Shown one piece after another: positions 40,319-49,392 of a stretch of DNA of 64,000 nt (positions are counted from its first letter, which is position 1; the number at the start of each line of letters is the position of its first letter). The stretch is from Oerskovia sp042887685 (lineage in GTDB: Bacteria; Actinomycetota; Actinomycetes; Actinomycetales; Cellulomonadaceae): contig NZ_JBHVOS010000009.1 of assembly GCF_042887685.1 (NCBI RefSeq), forward strand, positions 81,357 through 145,356. Direction: 5' to 3'. The position numbers were made by a program, and so were the translations under genes. A model generated the notes under the pieces. The model did not search any database and was not told where the DNA came from. It was given only the letters and a program-made list of their open reading frames with translations.

Positions 40319-41500
40319 ATGAGTGTGCGCAGCGTGACCCTTCTCGGGTCGACCGGATCCATCGGCACCCAGGCCATCGACGTGATCTCCCGTCACCCCG
40401 ACCGCTTCCGCGTGGACGCGATCTCGGCGGGTGGTGCGAACGCGGACCTGCTCGCGCGCCAGGCGATCGAGCTGGGCGTGGCGAGGGTCGGGGTCGCCGA
40501 CCCTGCCCGAGCCGTCGAGGTCGAGGCGGCGCTGGCCCGCCTCGGCGCCGGCGAGCCACGGGCCGTCGAGGTCCTCGTCGGCCCGGACGCCGCGACCGAG
40601 CTCGCGGGGGCCGGCTCCGACGTCGTGCTCAACGGCATCACGGGCTCCGTGGGCCTGGGCCCGACCCTGGCCGCGCTCGGCGCGGGCTCGACGCTCGCTC
40701 TGGCCAACAAGGAGTCGCTCGTCGTGGGTGGTGTGCTGGTCCAGGACGCGAAGCAGCGCCCGGACCAGATCGTCCCGGTCGACTCGGAGCACTCGGCGAT
40801 CGCGCAGTCGCTGCGCTCGGGGCGTCGCGAGGAGGTGCGCCGTCTCGTGCTGACGGCGTCGGGCGGTCCTTTCCGTGGGTGGGCCCGCGACGACGTCAAG
40901 GCGGTCTCCCCGCAGCAGGCGCTCGCGCACCCGACATGGGCCATGGGTCCGGTCGTGACGATCAACTCGGCGACGCTCATGAACAAGGGCCTCGAGCTCA
41001 TCGAGGCGCACCTGCTGTTCGACGTGCCGACGGACGAGATCGCCGTCGTGGTGCACCCGCAGTCGGTCGTCCACTCGATGGTCGAGTTCGTCGACGGTTC
41101 GACCATCGCGCAGGCTTCCCCGCCGGACATGCGCCTGCCCATCGCGCTCGGCCTGAGCTGGCCGGACCGCCTGGGCGAGGTGGCCTCCGGGTGCGACTGG
41201 TCCACGGCCACGGCCTGGACGTTCGAGCCTCTCGACGAGGCGCTCTTCCCGGCGGTCGCTCTCGCGCGGGAGGCGGCGTCGGCGTCCGCGACGCACCCCG
41301 CGGTGTACAACGCGGCCAACGAGGAGTGCGTGGCGGCGTTCCTGGAGGGCCGGATCGGCTTCCTGGACATCGTCGAGACCGTGCAGCGGGTCCTGGGCGA
41401 GCACACGGGAACCTCGCGGGCCGCGGTCACGTTGGAGGACGTGACGGCGGCGGAGGCGTGGGCCCGTGCCCGGGCGCACGAGATCCTCGCCCGTCGCTGA
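40319..41500 (+). CDS. dxr: 1-deoxy-D-xylulose 5-phosphate reductoisomerase
   Basis: Second step of the MEP isoprenoid pathway. The 393-residue product has the NADPH site VTLLGSTGSIGTQAIDVI, ALANKESLVVGG, a metal-site segment PVDSEHSAIAQSL, the flexible loop ASGGPFRGW and PTWAMGPVVTINSATLMNKG. ATG 40319 with GGGAGG nine bases upstream. ispG of the same pathway follows two genes later, with the site-2 protease between them, an order also known from mycobacteria. Confidence 0.97.
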   Translation: MSVRSVTLLGSTGSIGTQAIDVISRHPDRFRVDAISAGGANADLLARQAIELGVARVGVADPARAVEVEAALARLGAGEPRAVEVLVGPDAATELAGAGSDVVLNGITGSVGLGPTLAALGAGSTLALANKESLVVGGVLVQDAKQRPDQIVPVDSEHSAIAQSLRSGRREEVRRLVLTASGGPFRGWARDDVKAVSPQQALAHPTWAMGPVVTINSATLMNKGLELIEAHLLFDVPTDEIAVVVHPQSVVHSMVEFVDGSTIAQASPPDMRLPIALGLSWPDRLGEVASGCDWSTATAWTFEPLDEALFPAVALAREAASASATHPAVYNAANEECVAAFLEGRIGFLDIVETVQRVLGEHTGTSRAAVTLEDVTAAEAWARARAHEILARR

Positions 41501-41588
41501 GCGTCGTCGACGGCGGTCGGCCTCGCCGCCGCGCCGCCGGCCGTCCCCACCTCCTGAGGGTCCTCAGGCCGCCTGCAGGAAGCGGCGG

Positions 41589-41594
41589 TAGGTT
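41589..41594 (+). promoter_or_regulatory. Possible -10 for the site-2 protease gene
   Basis: TAGGTT about 65 bases before the ATG at 41661, in the 160-base gap after dxr. The -35 is weak. Confidence 0.3.
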
Positions 41595-41660
41595 CGGGCT
41601 CTCGGCAGTGGTCCACCTCGCAGTACTCGTCTTCTCGCAGCACCCCTGAACGGAGCACTC

Positions 41661-42971
41661 ATGGCCGCGGTGATCGGCATCCTCGTCGTGCTGGTCGGCA
41701 TCCTGGTGTCGATCGCCCTGCACGAGGTCGGGCACATGGTCCCGGCGAAGAAGTTCGGTGTCCGGGTCAGTCACTACTTCGTGGGCTTCGGCCCGACGCT
41801 GTGGTCGCGGACGAAGGGGGAGACCGAGTACGGGCTCAAGGCGATCCCGCTCGGTGGCTACGTGCGCCTGGTGGGCATGTACCCGCCGGCCCCGGCGGGC
41901 AAGAAGCAGTCCGACGGCTTCTTCGGGCGCATGGTGCAGGACGCGCGCGAGATGAGCGCCGAGGAGATCCTGCCCGGTCAGGAGCCGCGCGCCTTCTACA
42001 ACCTCTCGGTGCCCAAGAAGATCGTGGTGATGTTCGGCGGGCCGTTCATGAACCTCGTGATCGCGTTCGTGCTCATGACGGTGGTGCTGGTCGGCATCGG
42101 TTCGCCGCAGGCGACCACGACGGTCGCGACGGTCCCGGCGTGCGTGACGCCTGCGTCCGCCCCGGCGGACTACGAGTGCACGGCGAGCGACCCGGCGACC
42201 CCGGCCTCGCTGGCGGGGATCGAGCCCGGGGACACGATCGTCTCGTTCGACGGGGAGCCGGTCACGTCGTGGGAGTCGCTGGTCGGCAAGATCACGGGCG
42301 CGGCGGGCCAGACGGTCCCGGTCGTGGTCGAGCGGGACGGCGAGCGGGTCTCGCTCGAGATCACCCCGACCGAGGTGGACCGTCCGGTGGTCGGCGACGA
42401 CGGGCAGTACGTGACCGACGACGAGGGCGAGCCCGTCCTCAAGCCTGCCGGGTACGTCGGGGTCGCCCCGACCCAGGAGCGCGTCTCTGAGCCCCTCAGC
42501 GCTGTGCCGCAGGCCATCTGGGCCCAGGTCTCGGGCACGGCGGCCGTGATCGTCGAGCTGCCCGCCAAGCTGGTCGACGTGGTGCAGTCCACGTTCGGCG
42601 GCGAGGAGCGGGACCCGGCCTCGGTCATGGGCCCGGTGGGCGTGGGGCGGATCGCGGTCGACGTCGTGGGGGCCGACTCGGTCGACGTGGTCGACCGGGT
42701 GGCGGTCATGCTGAGCCTCCTGGCCTCGCTCAACATCGCGCTCTTCGCGTTCAACCTCATCCCGTTGCCGCCGCTCGACGGCGGGCACATCGCGGGTGCG
42801 CTCTACGAGGGGGCCAAGCGCCAGGTCGCCAAGGTCCGGGGCCGCCCGCGCCCCGCGCACGCGGACGTCGCGAAGCTCGTCCCGCTCGGGCTGGCGATGT
42901 GGGTCGTCCTGCTCGGCATGGGTGTGCTGCTGATCTACGCGGACATCGTCAACCCGATCCGCATCACCTGA
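41661..42971 (+). CDS. rip1: Site-2 zinc metalloprotease (RseP/Rip1 family)
   Basis: Intramembrane protease that cuts membrane-bound anti-sigma factors and other substrates. The 436-residue product has the zinc motif HEVGH at residues 21-25 in the first membrane segment and a LGGYVRLVGMYPP region. A PDZ domain lies around residues 165-215 (ATPASLAGIEPGDTIVSFDG), and a second motif NLIPLPPLDGGH at about residue 363-374, where the aspartate is the third ligand. ATG 41661 with ACGGAG upstream. Located between dxr and ispG as in mycobacteria. Confidence 0.95.
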   Translation: MAAVIGILVVLVGILVSIALHEVGHMVPAKKFGVRVSHYFVGFGPTLWSRTKGETEYGLKAIPLGGYVRLVGMYPPAPAGKKQSDGFFGRMVQDAREMSAEEILPGQEPRAFYNLSVPKKIVVMFGGPFMNLVIAFVLMTVVLVGIGSPQATTTVATVPACVTPASAPADYECTASDPATPASLAGIEPGDTIVSFDGEPVTSWESLVGKITGAAGQTVPVVVERDGERVSLEITPTEVDRPVVGDDGQYVTDDEGEPVLKPAGYVGVAPTQERVSEPLSAVPQAIWAQVSGTAAVIVELPAKLVDVVQSTFGGEERDPASVMGPVGVGRIAVDVVGADSVDVVDRVAVMLSLLASLNIALFAFNLIPLPPLDGGHIAGALYEGAKRQVAKVRGRPRPAHADVAKLVPLGLAMWVVLLGMGVLLIYADIVNPIRIT

Positions 42972-43064
42972 CCTGCCCGTCCGGTCCGGTGAAGATCTCG
43001 CGAAGAGTCGCGGGGCGAGCGGGGCGAGGGGCGCCGTCGGGCGCGTCGGAGGTGCTGAGCGGGG

Positions 43065-43070
43065 GATACT
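43065..43070 (+). promoter_or_regulatory. -10 element for leaderless ispG mRNA
   Basis: GATACT ends six bases before the ispG GTG at 43077; no Shine-Dalgarno. Confidence 0.5.
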
Positions 43071-43076
43071 AGGTCC

Positions 43077-44240
43077 GTGAGCGTACCCATCAGCCTCGGC
43101 ATGCCAGCAGCACCTCCGCCTGTCCTCGCACCGCGCCGCAAGACCCGCAAGATCAAGGTCGGCAAGGTCGAGGTGGGCGGTGACGCCCCCGTGAGCGTCC
43201 AGTCGATGACGACGACCCCGACCACGGACATCAACGCGACCCTCCAGCAGATCGCCGAGCTGACCGCGTCCGGCTGCGACATCGTGCGTGTCGCGGTGCC
43301 GAGCCAGGACGACGCGCTCGCGCTGCCCGCGATCGCGAGGAAGTCCCAGATCCCCGTGATCGCGGACATCCACTTCCAGCCGAAGTACGTGTTCGCCGCG
43401 ATCGACGCGGGCTGCGCGGCGGTCCGCGTGAACCCGGGCAACATCCGCAAGTTCGACGACCAGGTCAAGGAGATCGCCCGCGCCGCCTCGGACGCGGGCA
43501 CCTCGATCCGTATCGGCGTGAACGCCGGGTCGCTCGACCCGCGCCTCCTCGCCAAGTACGGCAAGGCCACCCCGGAGGCGCTCGTCGAGTCGGCCGTCTG
43601 GGAGGCGTCGCTGTTCGAGGAGCACGGCTTCCACGACTTCAAGATCTCGGTCAAGCACAACGACCCCGTGGTCATGGTGCGCGCCTACGAGCTGCTGTCT
43701 GAGCGTGGCGACTGGCCGTTGCACCTCGGTGTGACCGAGGCCGGTCCGGCCTTCCAGGGCACGATCAAGTCGGCGACGGCGTTCGGCGCGCTGCTGAGCA
43801 AGGGCATCGGCGACACGATCCGTGTCTCCCTGTCCGCCCCGCCGGTCGAGGAGGTCAAGGTCGGCATCCAGATCCTGCAGTCGCTCAACCTGCGCCCCCG
43901 CAAGCTCGAGATCGTCTCGTGCCCGTCGTGCGGTCGCGCGCAGGTGGACGTGTACACGCTCGCGGAGAAGGTGACGGCGGGCCTCGAGGGCATGGAGGTC
44001 CCGCTGCGGGTCGCGGTCATGGGCTGCGTCGTGAACGGACCGGGCGAGGCTCGCGAGGCGGACCTCGGCGTCGCGTCGGGCAACGGCAAGGGGCAGATCT
44101 TCGTCAAGGGCGAGGTCGTCAAGACGGTGCCCGAGTCGATGATCGTCGAGACGCTGATCGAGGAGGCCATGCGGATCGCCGAGACCATGACGCCGGAGAA
44201 CGACGCACAGGCCGGTCCGCCCGTCGTCACCGTCGGCTGA
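43077..44240 (+). CDS. ispG: 4-hydroxy-3-methylbut-2-enyl-diphosphate synthase
   Basis: Iron-sulfur enzyme of the MEP pathway, also called GcpE. The 387-residue product has SVQSMTTTPTTDINATLQQI, VADIHFQPKYVF-like barrel strands, RVNPGNIRKFD, and the cluster cysteines in SCPSCGRAQ plus GCVVNGPGEARE. GTG 43077 is seemingly leaderless. Ten bases before the GNAT gene. Confidence 0.97.
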   Translation: MSVPISLGMPAAPPPVLAPRRKTRKIKVGKVEVGGDAPVSVQSMTTTPTTDINATLQQIAELTASGCDIVRVAVPSQDDALALPAIARKSQIPVIADIHFQPKYVFAAIDAGCAAVRVNPGNIRKFDDQVKEIARAASDAGTSIRIGVNAGSLDPRLLAKYGKATPEALVESAVWEASLFEEHGFHDFKISVKHNDPVVMVRAYELLSERGDWPLHLGVTEAGPAFQGTIKSATAFGALLSKGIGDTIRVSLSAPPVEEVKVGIQILQSLNLRPRKLEIVSCPSCGRAQVDVYTLAEKVTAGLEGMEVPLRVAVMGCVVNGPGEAREADLGVASGNGKGQIFVKGEVVKTVPESMIVETLIEEAMRIAETMTPENDAQAGPPVVTVG

Positions 44241-44250
44241 GTCGACGGCC

Positions 44251-45207
44251 ATGGCGCGCTGGCACCCTCCGGGGCCGTGGTCCCGGCTCCAGGCTGCCCG
44301 CGTCCTGGGGGACGCGGACGTCGCCGAGGCGCTGGGCGTGTGCGCGCAGGACCCGGTGGGCTCGGTGCTCGCGGCCTCGCGGATCGTGGAGGCGACCCGG
44401 CTCTCGCACAGCGGTGGGCAGGTGTGGGGGTTCCCCGCGCAGGGGCCTCTCGTGGCCATCTGCTGGGCGGGGGCCAACCTGGTGCCTGTCGTCCCGTCGC
44501 AGGGGGCGGACCGTGCGGAGGCGCTCGACGCGTTCGCCGCGCTCGCGCGCAGGTTCGGCCGCAGGGCGTCGTCGATCGTGGGCGAGCGGGCCGCCGCGCT
44601 GGGCCTGTGGGACCGGCTGGCCGAGCACTGGCCCGCGGCCCGGGACATCCGTGACGACCAGCCGTCGCTCATGATCGACCGCGCACCGGACGTCGACCCG
44701 GACCCGGCGGTCCGCCGGTCGGTGCCGGCGGAGCTGCCGCTGGTCCTGCCGGCGTGCGTGCGCATGTTCGTCGAGGAGGTCGGCTACTCGCCGGTCGCCG
44801 CGGGCGGCAACGCCTACGCGGACCGTGTGCGTGGCCTCATCACGTCGGGGCGCTCGTTCGTGCGGGTCGACGGCGCGGCAGCGGCCTCGCCGCCGACCCC
44901 CGGTACCGGTGCACCCCTCGTGGGGGCCCCGTCGGGTGGTCACGTCACGGAGCGCGTCGTGGTGTTCAAGGCCGAGATCGGGGCGGTCACGCCCGAGGTC
45001 GCACAGGTGCAGGGCGTGTGGGTCGACCCCCGGTTCCGGGGGCGGCGCCTGTCCGAGTCCGGCATGGCCGCGGTCGTCGAGATCACGCGCCGGGAGATCG
45101 CGCCGGTCGTCTCGCTCTACGTCAACGCGTACAACGAGCGCGCGCTCGCGACGTACCGCCGGGTCGGGTTCGAGCAGGTCGGGACGTTCGCGACCGTCCT
45201 GTTCTGA
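44251..45207 (+). CDS. DUF4081 GNAT-family N-acetyltransferase
   Basis: Cytoplasmic acetyltransferase of unknown substrate, conserved directly after ispG in many Actinobacteria. The 318-residue product has an N-terminal DUF4081 region (about 1-130) and a C-terminal GNAT domain with the acetyl-CoA loop VQGVWVDPRFRGRRLSESG and VNAYNERALATYRRVGFEQV. A Pro/Gly/Ala insertion sits around residues 208-228. It converges with the glycosylase gene, with only three bases between the two stops and no terminator. Confidence 0.87.
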   Translation: MARWHPPGPWSRLQAARVLGDADVAEALGVCAQDPVGSVLAASRIVEATRLSHSGGQVWGFPAQGPLVAICWAGANLVPVVPSQGADRAEALDAFAALARRFGRRASSIVGERAAALGLWDRLAEHWPAARDIRDDQPSLMIDRAPDVDPDPAVRRSVPAELPLVLPACVRMFVEEVGYSPVAAGGNAYADRVRGLITSGRSFVRVDGAAAASPPTPGTGAPLVGAPSGGHVTERVVVFKAEIGAVTPEVAQVQGVWVDPRFRGRRLSESGMAAVVEITRREIAPVVSLYVNAYNERALATYRRVGFEQVGTFATVLF

Positions 45208-45210
45208 GTC

Positions 45211-46131
45211 CTACTTCAGGAGCTTCGACATGCGCCGGTCCGCGAGGACCTGGCCGCCGGTCTGGCACGTGGCGCAGTACTGCAGGCTGCGGTCGGCGAA
45301 CGAGACCTCGCGCACGACGTCCCCGCACACCGGGCAGGCCTCGCCCGTCCGCCCGTGGACGCGCATCCCGCGTCGTTTGGCGTCCTTGAGCTCGGCCGCC
45401 GGCCTGCCCGACGACGTCGCGACGGCCTCGGTGAGCACGTCCCGGACCGCGTCGTGCAGGTGGGCCACGTCGTCGGCGTCGAGGCTGCGGGTCAGGCGGA
45501 ACGGGCTGGTCCGGGCCGCGTGCAGGATCTCGTCGGAGTAGGCGTTGCCGATCCCGGCGATCAGCCGCTGGTCGCGCAGGACACCCTTGAGCTGCTGGTT
45601 GCGTGCGCCGAGGAGCTCGGCCAGACGTTCGCGCGTGAAGTCGGGCCCCAGGGGCTCGACGCCCAGGGTCGCGATCGCGGGCACCTCGTCGGGGTCGTGG
45701 ACCAGGTGGACCGCGAGCCGCTTGCGGGTGCCCGCCTCGGTGAGGTCGAACCCCGATCCGTCGTCGAACCGGACCCGCAGCGCGAGCACGGCACGCACGC
45801 CGCCGCGGCTCGACGTGGGGCGCACGGGCGTCGTCGGCGCGGCCTCGGACCAGCGCAACCACCCCGCCCGGGCGAGATGGAAGACCAGGTGCAGCTCGCC
45901 GTCGGGCACGCTGCCCGCACCAGCGGCCCCAGGGGCCGGGCGGACCGCCAGGTCGAGCCACTTGCCGTGGCGCGCGGCCCCCGTGACCGTGCCCCCCACC
46001 AGCGCGGACAGCGGGGGAGAGAACGTCTTGAGGGCCACGATCGAGGCCAGGTCCGCCGCCACGACGACGCGACCGGTCGCACGCTCGTCGAGGAATCGGA
46101 CGAGCGCCTCGACCTCGGGCAGCTCGGGCAC
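45211..46131 (-). CDS. Fpg/Nei-family DNA glycosylase
   Basis: Base-excision repair enzyme that removes oxidised bases and cuts the strand. The 306-residue product starts at GTG 46131, giving the catalytic Pro2 and Glu3 in PELPEVEAL; any longer start would destroy this N-terminal proline. It has a conserved lysine in VALKTFSPPLSAL, the H2TH segment LIAGIGNAYSDEILHAARTS and a zinc finger CPVCGD with SLQYCATCQ. The Fpg versus Nei choice is open; the spaced zinc finger and H2TH do not decide it. Convergent with the GNAT gene and divergent from proS. Confidence 0.9.
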   Translation of the reverse strand: MPELPEVEALVRFLDERATGRVVVAADLASIVALKTFSPPLSALVGGTVTGAARHGKWLDLAVRPAPGAAGAGSVPDGELHLVFHLARAGWLRWSEAAPTTPVRPTSSRGGVRAVLALRVRFDDGSGFDLTEAGTRKRLAVHLVHDPDEVPAIATLGVEPLGPDFTRERLAELLGARNQQLKGVLRDQRLIAGIGNAYSDEILHAARTSPFRLTRSLDADDVAHLHDAVRDVLTEAVATSSGRPAAELKDAKRRGMRVHGRTGEACPVCGDVVREVSFADRSLQYCATCQTGGQVLADRRMSKLLK

Positions 46132-46218
46132 GGTTCCATGGTGCCCGCTCGCGCGCCGGCGCGCACCGGAGGGCGGGGACGGGCGGCAGACCCTGCGGGG
46201 GAGCGGTGCCCGCGACGG

Positions 46219-46224
46219 TAGGAT
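46219..46224 (+). promoter_or_regulatory. -10 element for leaderless proS mRNA
   Basis: TAGGAT followed by exactly seven bases and the proS ATG. No ribosome binding site. Confidence 0.6.
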
Positions 46225-46231
46225 CGGGCCC

Positions 46232-48085
46232 ATGTCTTCAGCCTCCAGCCGGGTGGTCGGTCCCCCCGTCAAGCCCCTCAAGATGACCTCCCTGTTCCTC
46301 CGCACGCTGCGCGAGGACCCGGTCGACGCCGAGGTCGCGAGCCACAAGCTCCTCGTGCGCGCCGGCTACATCCGCCGCGCCGCTCCCGGCATCTACACCT
46401 GGCTGCCGCTGGGCCTGCGCGTGCTCGCCAAGGTCGAGGCGATCGTCCGCGAGGAGATGGAGGACGCGGGCGGCCAGGAGGTCCACTTCCCGGCGCTGCT
46501 GCCGCGCGAGCCGTACGAGGCCACGGGCCGCTGGGAGGAGTACGGCGCGAACCTGTTCCGTCTGACGGACCGCAAGGACGGCGACTACCTCCTCGCGCCC
46601 ACGCACGAGGAGATGTTCACCCTCCTCGTCAAGGACATGTACTCGTCGTACAAGGAGCTGCCGCTCACGCTGTTCCAGATCCAGACGAAGTACCGCGACG
46701 AGGCACGCCCGCGCGCGGGCCTGATCCGTGGCCGCGAGTTCATCATGAAGGACGCGTACTCGTTCGACGTGACCGAGGAGGGCCTCGAGGCCTCGTACCA
46801 GAACCAGCGCGCCGCCTACCAGCGGATCTTCACGCGCCTGGGCCTCGAGTACGTGATCGTGGCCGCGACGTCGGGGGCCATGGGCGGCTCGCGCAGCGAG
46901 GAGTTCCTCAACCCGACCGCGATCGGCGAGGACACGTTCGTGCGCTCGCCCGGCGGCTACGCGGCCAACGTCGAGGCCGTCGTCACGCCCGTGCCCGAGG
47001 CCCTGCCCTACGACGACGCGCCCGCTGCGCACGTCGAGGACACCCCCGACACCCCGACGATCGACTCGCTCGTCGCGCTCGCCAACGAGCGCTTCCCGCG
47101 CCCCGACCGCGAGTGGACCGCGGCCGACACGCTCAAGAACGTCGTGCTCGCGCTCACGCACCCCGACGGCCGCCGCGAGGTGCTCGTCGTGGGCCTGCCC
47201 GGCGACCGCGAGGTCGACCTCAAGCGTCTCGAGGCGTCGGTCGAGCCCGCCGAGGTCGAGCCCGCGGGCGAGGCGGACTTCGCCACGCACCCCGAGCTCG
47301 TCAAGGGCTACATCGGCCCCGAGGTGCTCGGCCCGCAGGGCCCCCAGGTGACCGTGCCCGCCGAGGGCAAGACCCCCGCGTCGTCGCACTCGGCCGTGCG
47401 CTACCTCCTGGACCCGCGCGTCGTCGAGGGCACCCGTTGGATCACGGGCGCGAACCAGCACGGCAAGCACGTGTTCGACCTGGTCGCCGGGCGCGACTTC
47501 ACGGCCGACGGCACGATCGAGGCCGCCGAGGTCCGTGCGGGCGACCTCGCGCCCGACGGCTCGGGACCGCTCGAGCTCGCGCGCGGCATCGAGATCGGCC
47601 ACATCTTCGCGCTGGGACGCAAGTACGCGCAGGCCCTGGGCCTGACGGTCCTCGACGAGAACGGCAAGCAGGTCGTCGTGACCATGGGCTCGTACGGGAT
47701 CGGCGTGACGCGCGCGCTCGCCGCGCTGGCCGAGGCCAACCACGACGAGGCCGGCCTCGCGTGGCCCGCGCACGTCGCCCCCGTGCACGTGCAGGTCGTG
47801 GCCACGGGCAAGGACCAGGCGGTCTTCGAGGCCGCCGCGTCGCTCACGGCCGAGCTCTCGGCGCGCGGCGTCGAGGTGCTCTACGACGACCGCCCCAAGG
47901 TCTCGCCCGGCGTGAAGTTCAAGGACGCCGAGCTCCTGGGTGCCCCGCTCGTCGTGGTCGTGGGCCGCGGCCTCGCGGACGGCGTCGTCGAGGTGCGCCC
48001 GCGCCAGGGCGGCGAGGCCGTGCAGGTCCCCGTCGCCGACGTGGTCGACCTCGTGACCGAGAAGGTCGCCGAGCTGCTCGCGTAG
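46232..48085 (+). CDS. proS: Prolyl-tRNA synthetase (bacterial type with editing domain)
   Basis: Charges tRNA-Pro. The 617-residue product has class II motif 1 around LPLGLRVLAKVEAIVREEM, motif 2 TKYRDEARPRAGLIRGREF and motif 3 near VVVTMGSYGIGVTRALAAL. An INS editing domain lies between about residues 230 and 410 (TPDTPTIDSLVALANERF, SSHSAVRYLLDPRVVEGTRW), and a C-terminal anticodon-binding domain follows. ATG 46232, leaderless promoter. Confidence 0.96.
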   Translation: MSSASSRVVGPPVKPLKMTSLFLRTLREDPVDAEVASHKLLVRAGYIRRAAPGIYTWLPLGLRVLAKVEAIVREEMEDAGGQEVHFPALLPREPYEATGRWEEYGANLFRLTDRKDGDYLLAPTHEEMFTLLVKDMYSSYKELPLTLFQIQTKYRDEARPRAGLIRGREFIMKDAYSFDVTEEGLEASYQNQRAAYQRIFTRLGLEYVIVAATSGAMGGSRSEEFLNPTAIGEDTFVRSPGGYAANVEAVVTPVPEALPYDDAPAAHVEDTPDTPTIDSLVALANERFPRPDREWTAADTLKNVVLALTHPDGRREVLVVGLPGDREVDLKRLEASVEPAEVEPAGEADFATHPELVKGYIGPEVLGPQGPQVTVPAEGKTPASSHSAVRYLLDPRVVEGTRWITGANQHGKHVFDLVAGRDFTADGTIEAAEVRAGDLAPDGSGPLELARGIEIGHIFALGRKYAQALGLTVLDENGKQVVVTMGSYGIGVTRALAALAEANHDEAGLAWPAHVAPVHVQVVATGKDQAVFEAAASLTAELSARGVEVLYDDRPKVSPGVKFKDAELLGAPLVVVVGRGLADGVVEVRPRQGGEAVQVPVADVVDLVTEKVAELLA

Positions 48086-48100
48086 CGCGCGGCAGGTACG

Positions 48101-48149
48101 GGACGGGCCGGGCCCGGGGGCGTTCGTCGCTCCCGGGCCCGGCCCGTCC
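48101..48149. terminator. Bidirectional terminator between proS and the lipoprotein gene
   Basis: Perfect 18-bp stem (48101-48118 with 48132-48149) with a 13-base loop, between convergent genes. Confidence 0.85.
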
Positions 48150-48171
48150 GGTGACCGTGTGCCGGTGGCGC

Positions 48172-49278
48172 TCAGCCGGCCGCGGGCGTCTGCTCCGCCT
48201 GCTCGGGCAGGCCCGGGAACGCGCTCACCGGCGCACCCCAGCCGATCGCGGCGAGGTTCGCCTCGATCACCAGGTCGACGAGCGGGAGCCGTGTCCCGGT
48301 GCCGGCCTCGCCCGTGAGCGCGGCGTACGACTGCGCGAGCGAGGTCTCGAGCTGTGCCGCGAGCTCCGGCGTCGGGACGTCGGACGGGATCGTGTACGCG
48401 ACCCGGCGGGGGTCCTGCGGACCGCCCGCGGTCCCCGCGGCCTGGGCCCACGCCTCGGCTCGCGCGCGGTGCAGCAGGGCGCGTCCGAGCGCGGCGTCGC
48501 GCAGCTCGCCGTCGGCGAGCGCCGCCCGGACCTCGTACGCGTACCCGGCGGCGTCCTCGGCCTCGATGATCGTGGACAGGTCGGTCGCGCTCAGGCCCGA
48601 CGGCGCCGCCTCGGGGACGAGCAGCCCCGTGGGGGTGAGGAGCGAGTCGGGCAGGGCGGTGCCGGTCGTCGCGGCGACCTGGCGCGCCGAGGCGTCCTGC
48701 GATGCCGCGATCGAGGCGACGAGGCGCGCGAACGGGCCGTCCTCGGTCTGGTCCGCCGCCCCGCGCAGTGCCGTGGCGGAGGTCGCGAGCGCCTCGACGA
48801 CCTCCGCGGGAGTCGCGGTCGTGGGAGCCGTCGGCCGGTCGGTCGCGCCGGGCGTGGGCCCGCCCGTGCCCGGGTCGGGCTCGGGGAGCCCCGAGTCGTA
48901 GACCCCACCCAGCTGGGTCACGTGCTCGTCGGCCTGGGTGCTCGTGCTCGCGAGGGCGTCGAGCGCGGCCTGGTCCAGGCCCGACGGCGTCGCGGCCGCC
49001 GCGTCTGCGAGGTCGCCCACGAGCAGCGCGCCCTCGACGGCCACCCGGCGCAGGGTCTCCTGGGCGTCCGGGACGGGCTCCGTCGGGGGCGGGGTCTCGA
49101 GCCGCAGGCCGCATCCGGCGACCACGAGCAGCGCGAGCGACGTGACGATCGCCACCACGCCGCGGCGCGCGGAAGTCCGTCCAGGGGCGTTCCGCCGCGA
49201 AAAACGTGACGAAGCGGACGCTGGGGCGGTGTCCGGGCGGCTCGGGCGGTGCGGGTGCGGAGCAGGTTCGGCAGTCAT
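48172..49278 (-). CDS. Ferritin-like (DUF4439) lipoprotein
   Basis: Predicted membrane-anchored lipoprotein. The 368-residue product has a basic N-terminus, a hydrophobic segment and a lipobox LVVAGCG (cysteine at about residue 56). The C-terminal half (about 225-365, EAEDAAGYAYEVRAALADGE, LLHRARAEAWAQ) matches the DUF4439 ferritin-like helical domain. The middle (residues 120-160) is Pro/Thr/Gly-rich. The family sits between proS and rimP in other Actinobacteria. Metal binding is not established. Start ATG 49278, divergent from rimP. Confidence 0.82.
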   Translation of the reverse strand: MTAEPAPHPHRPSRPDTAPASASSRFSRRNAPGRTSARRGVVAIVTSLALLVVAGCGLRLETPPPTEPVPDAQETLRRVAVEGALLVGDLADAAAATPSGLDQAALDALASTSTQADEHVTQLGGVYDSGLPEPDPGTGGPTPGATDRPTAPTTATPAEVVEALATSATALRGAADQTEDGPFARLVASIAASQDASARQVAATTGTALPDSLLTPTGLLVPEAAPSGLSATDLSTIIEAEDAAGYAYEVRAALADGELRDAALGRALLHRARAEAWAQAAGTAGGPQDPRRVAYTIPSDVPTPELAAQLETSLAQSYAALTGEAGTGTRLPLVDLVIEANLAAIGWGAPVSAFPGLPEQAEQTPAAG

Positions 49279-49316
49279 CGAGGGTGATGATGTCACGTTC
49301 GGCGCGGGTGAGTCGT

Positions 49317-49322
49317 TAGGCT
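49317..49322 (+). promoter_or_regulatory. -10 element for the rimP-nusA-infB operon
   Basis: TAGGCT about 70 bases before the rimP ATG, implying a leader of roughly 60 bases. The -35 is not convincing. Confidence 0.4.
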
Positions 49323-49392
49323 GATCCCGTACAACAACACACCGGTCGAATCCTTGCCCGGTGGGCAGTGGGAGCCGACGGGAGACCGAGAG

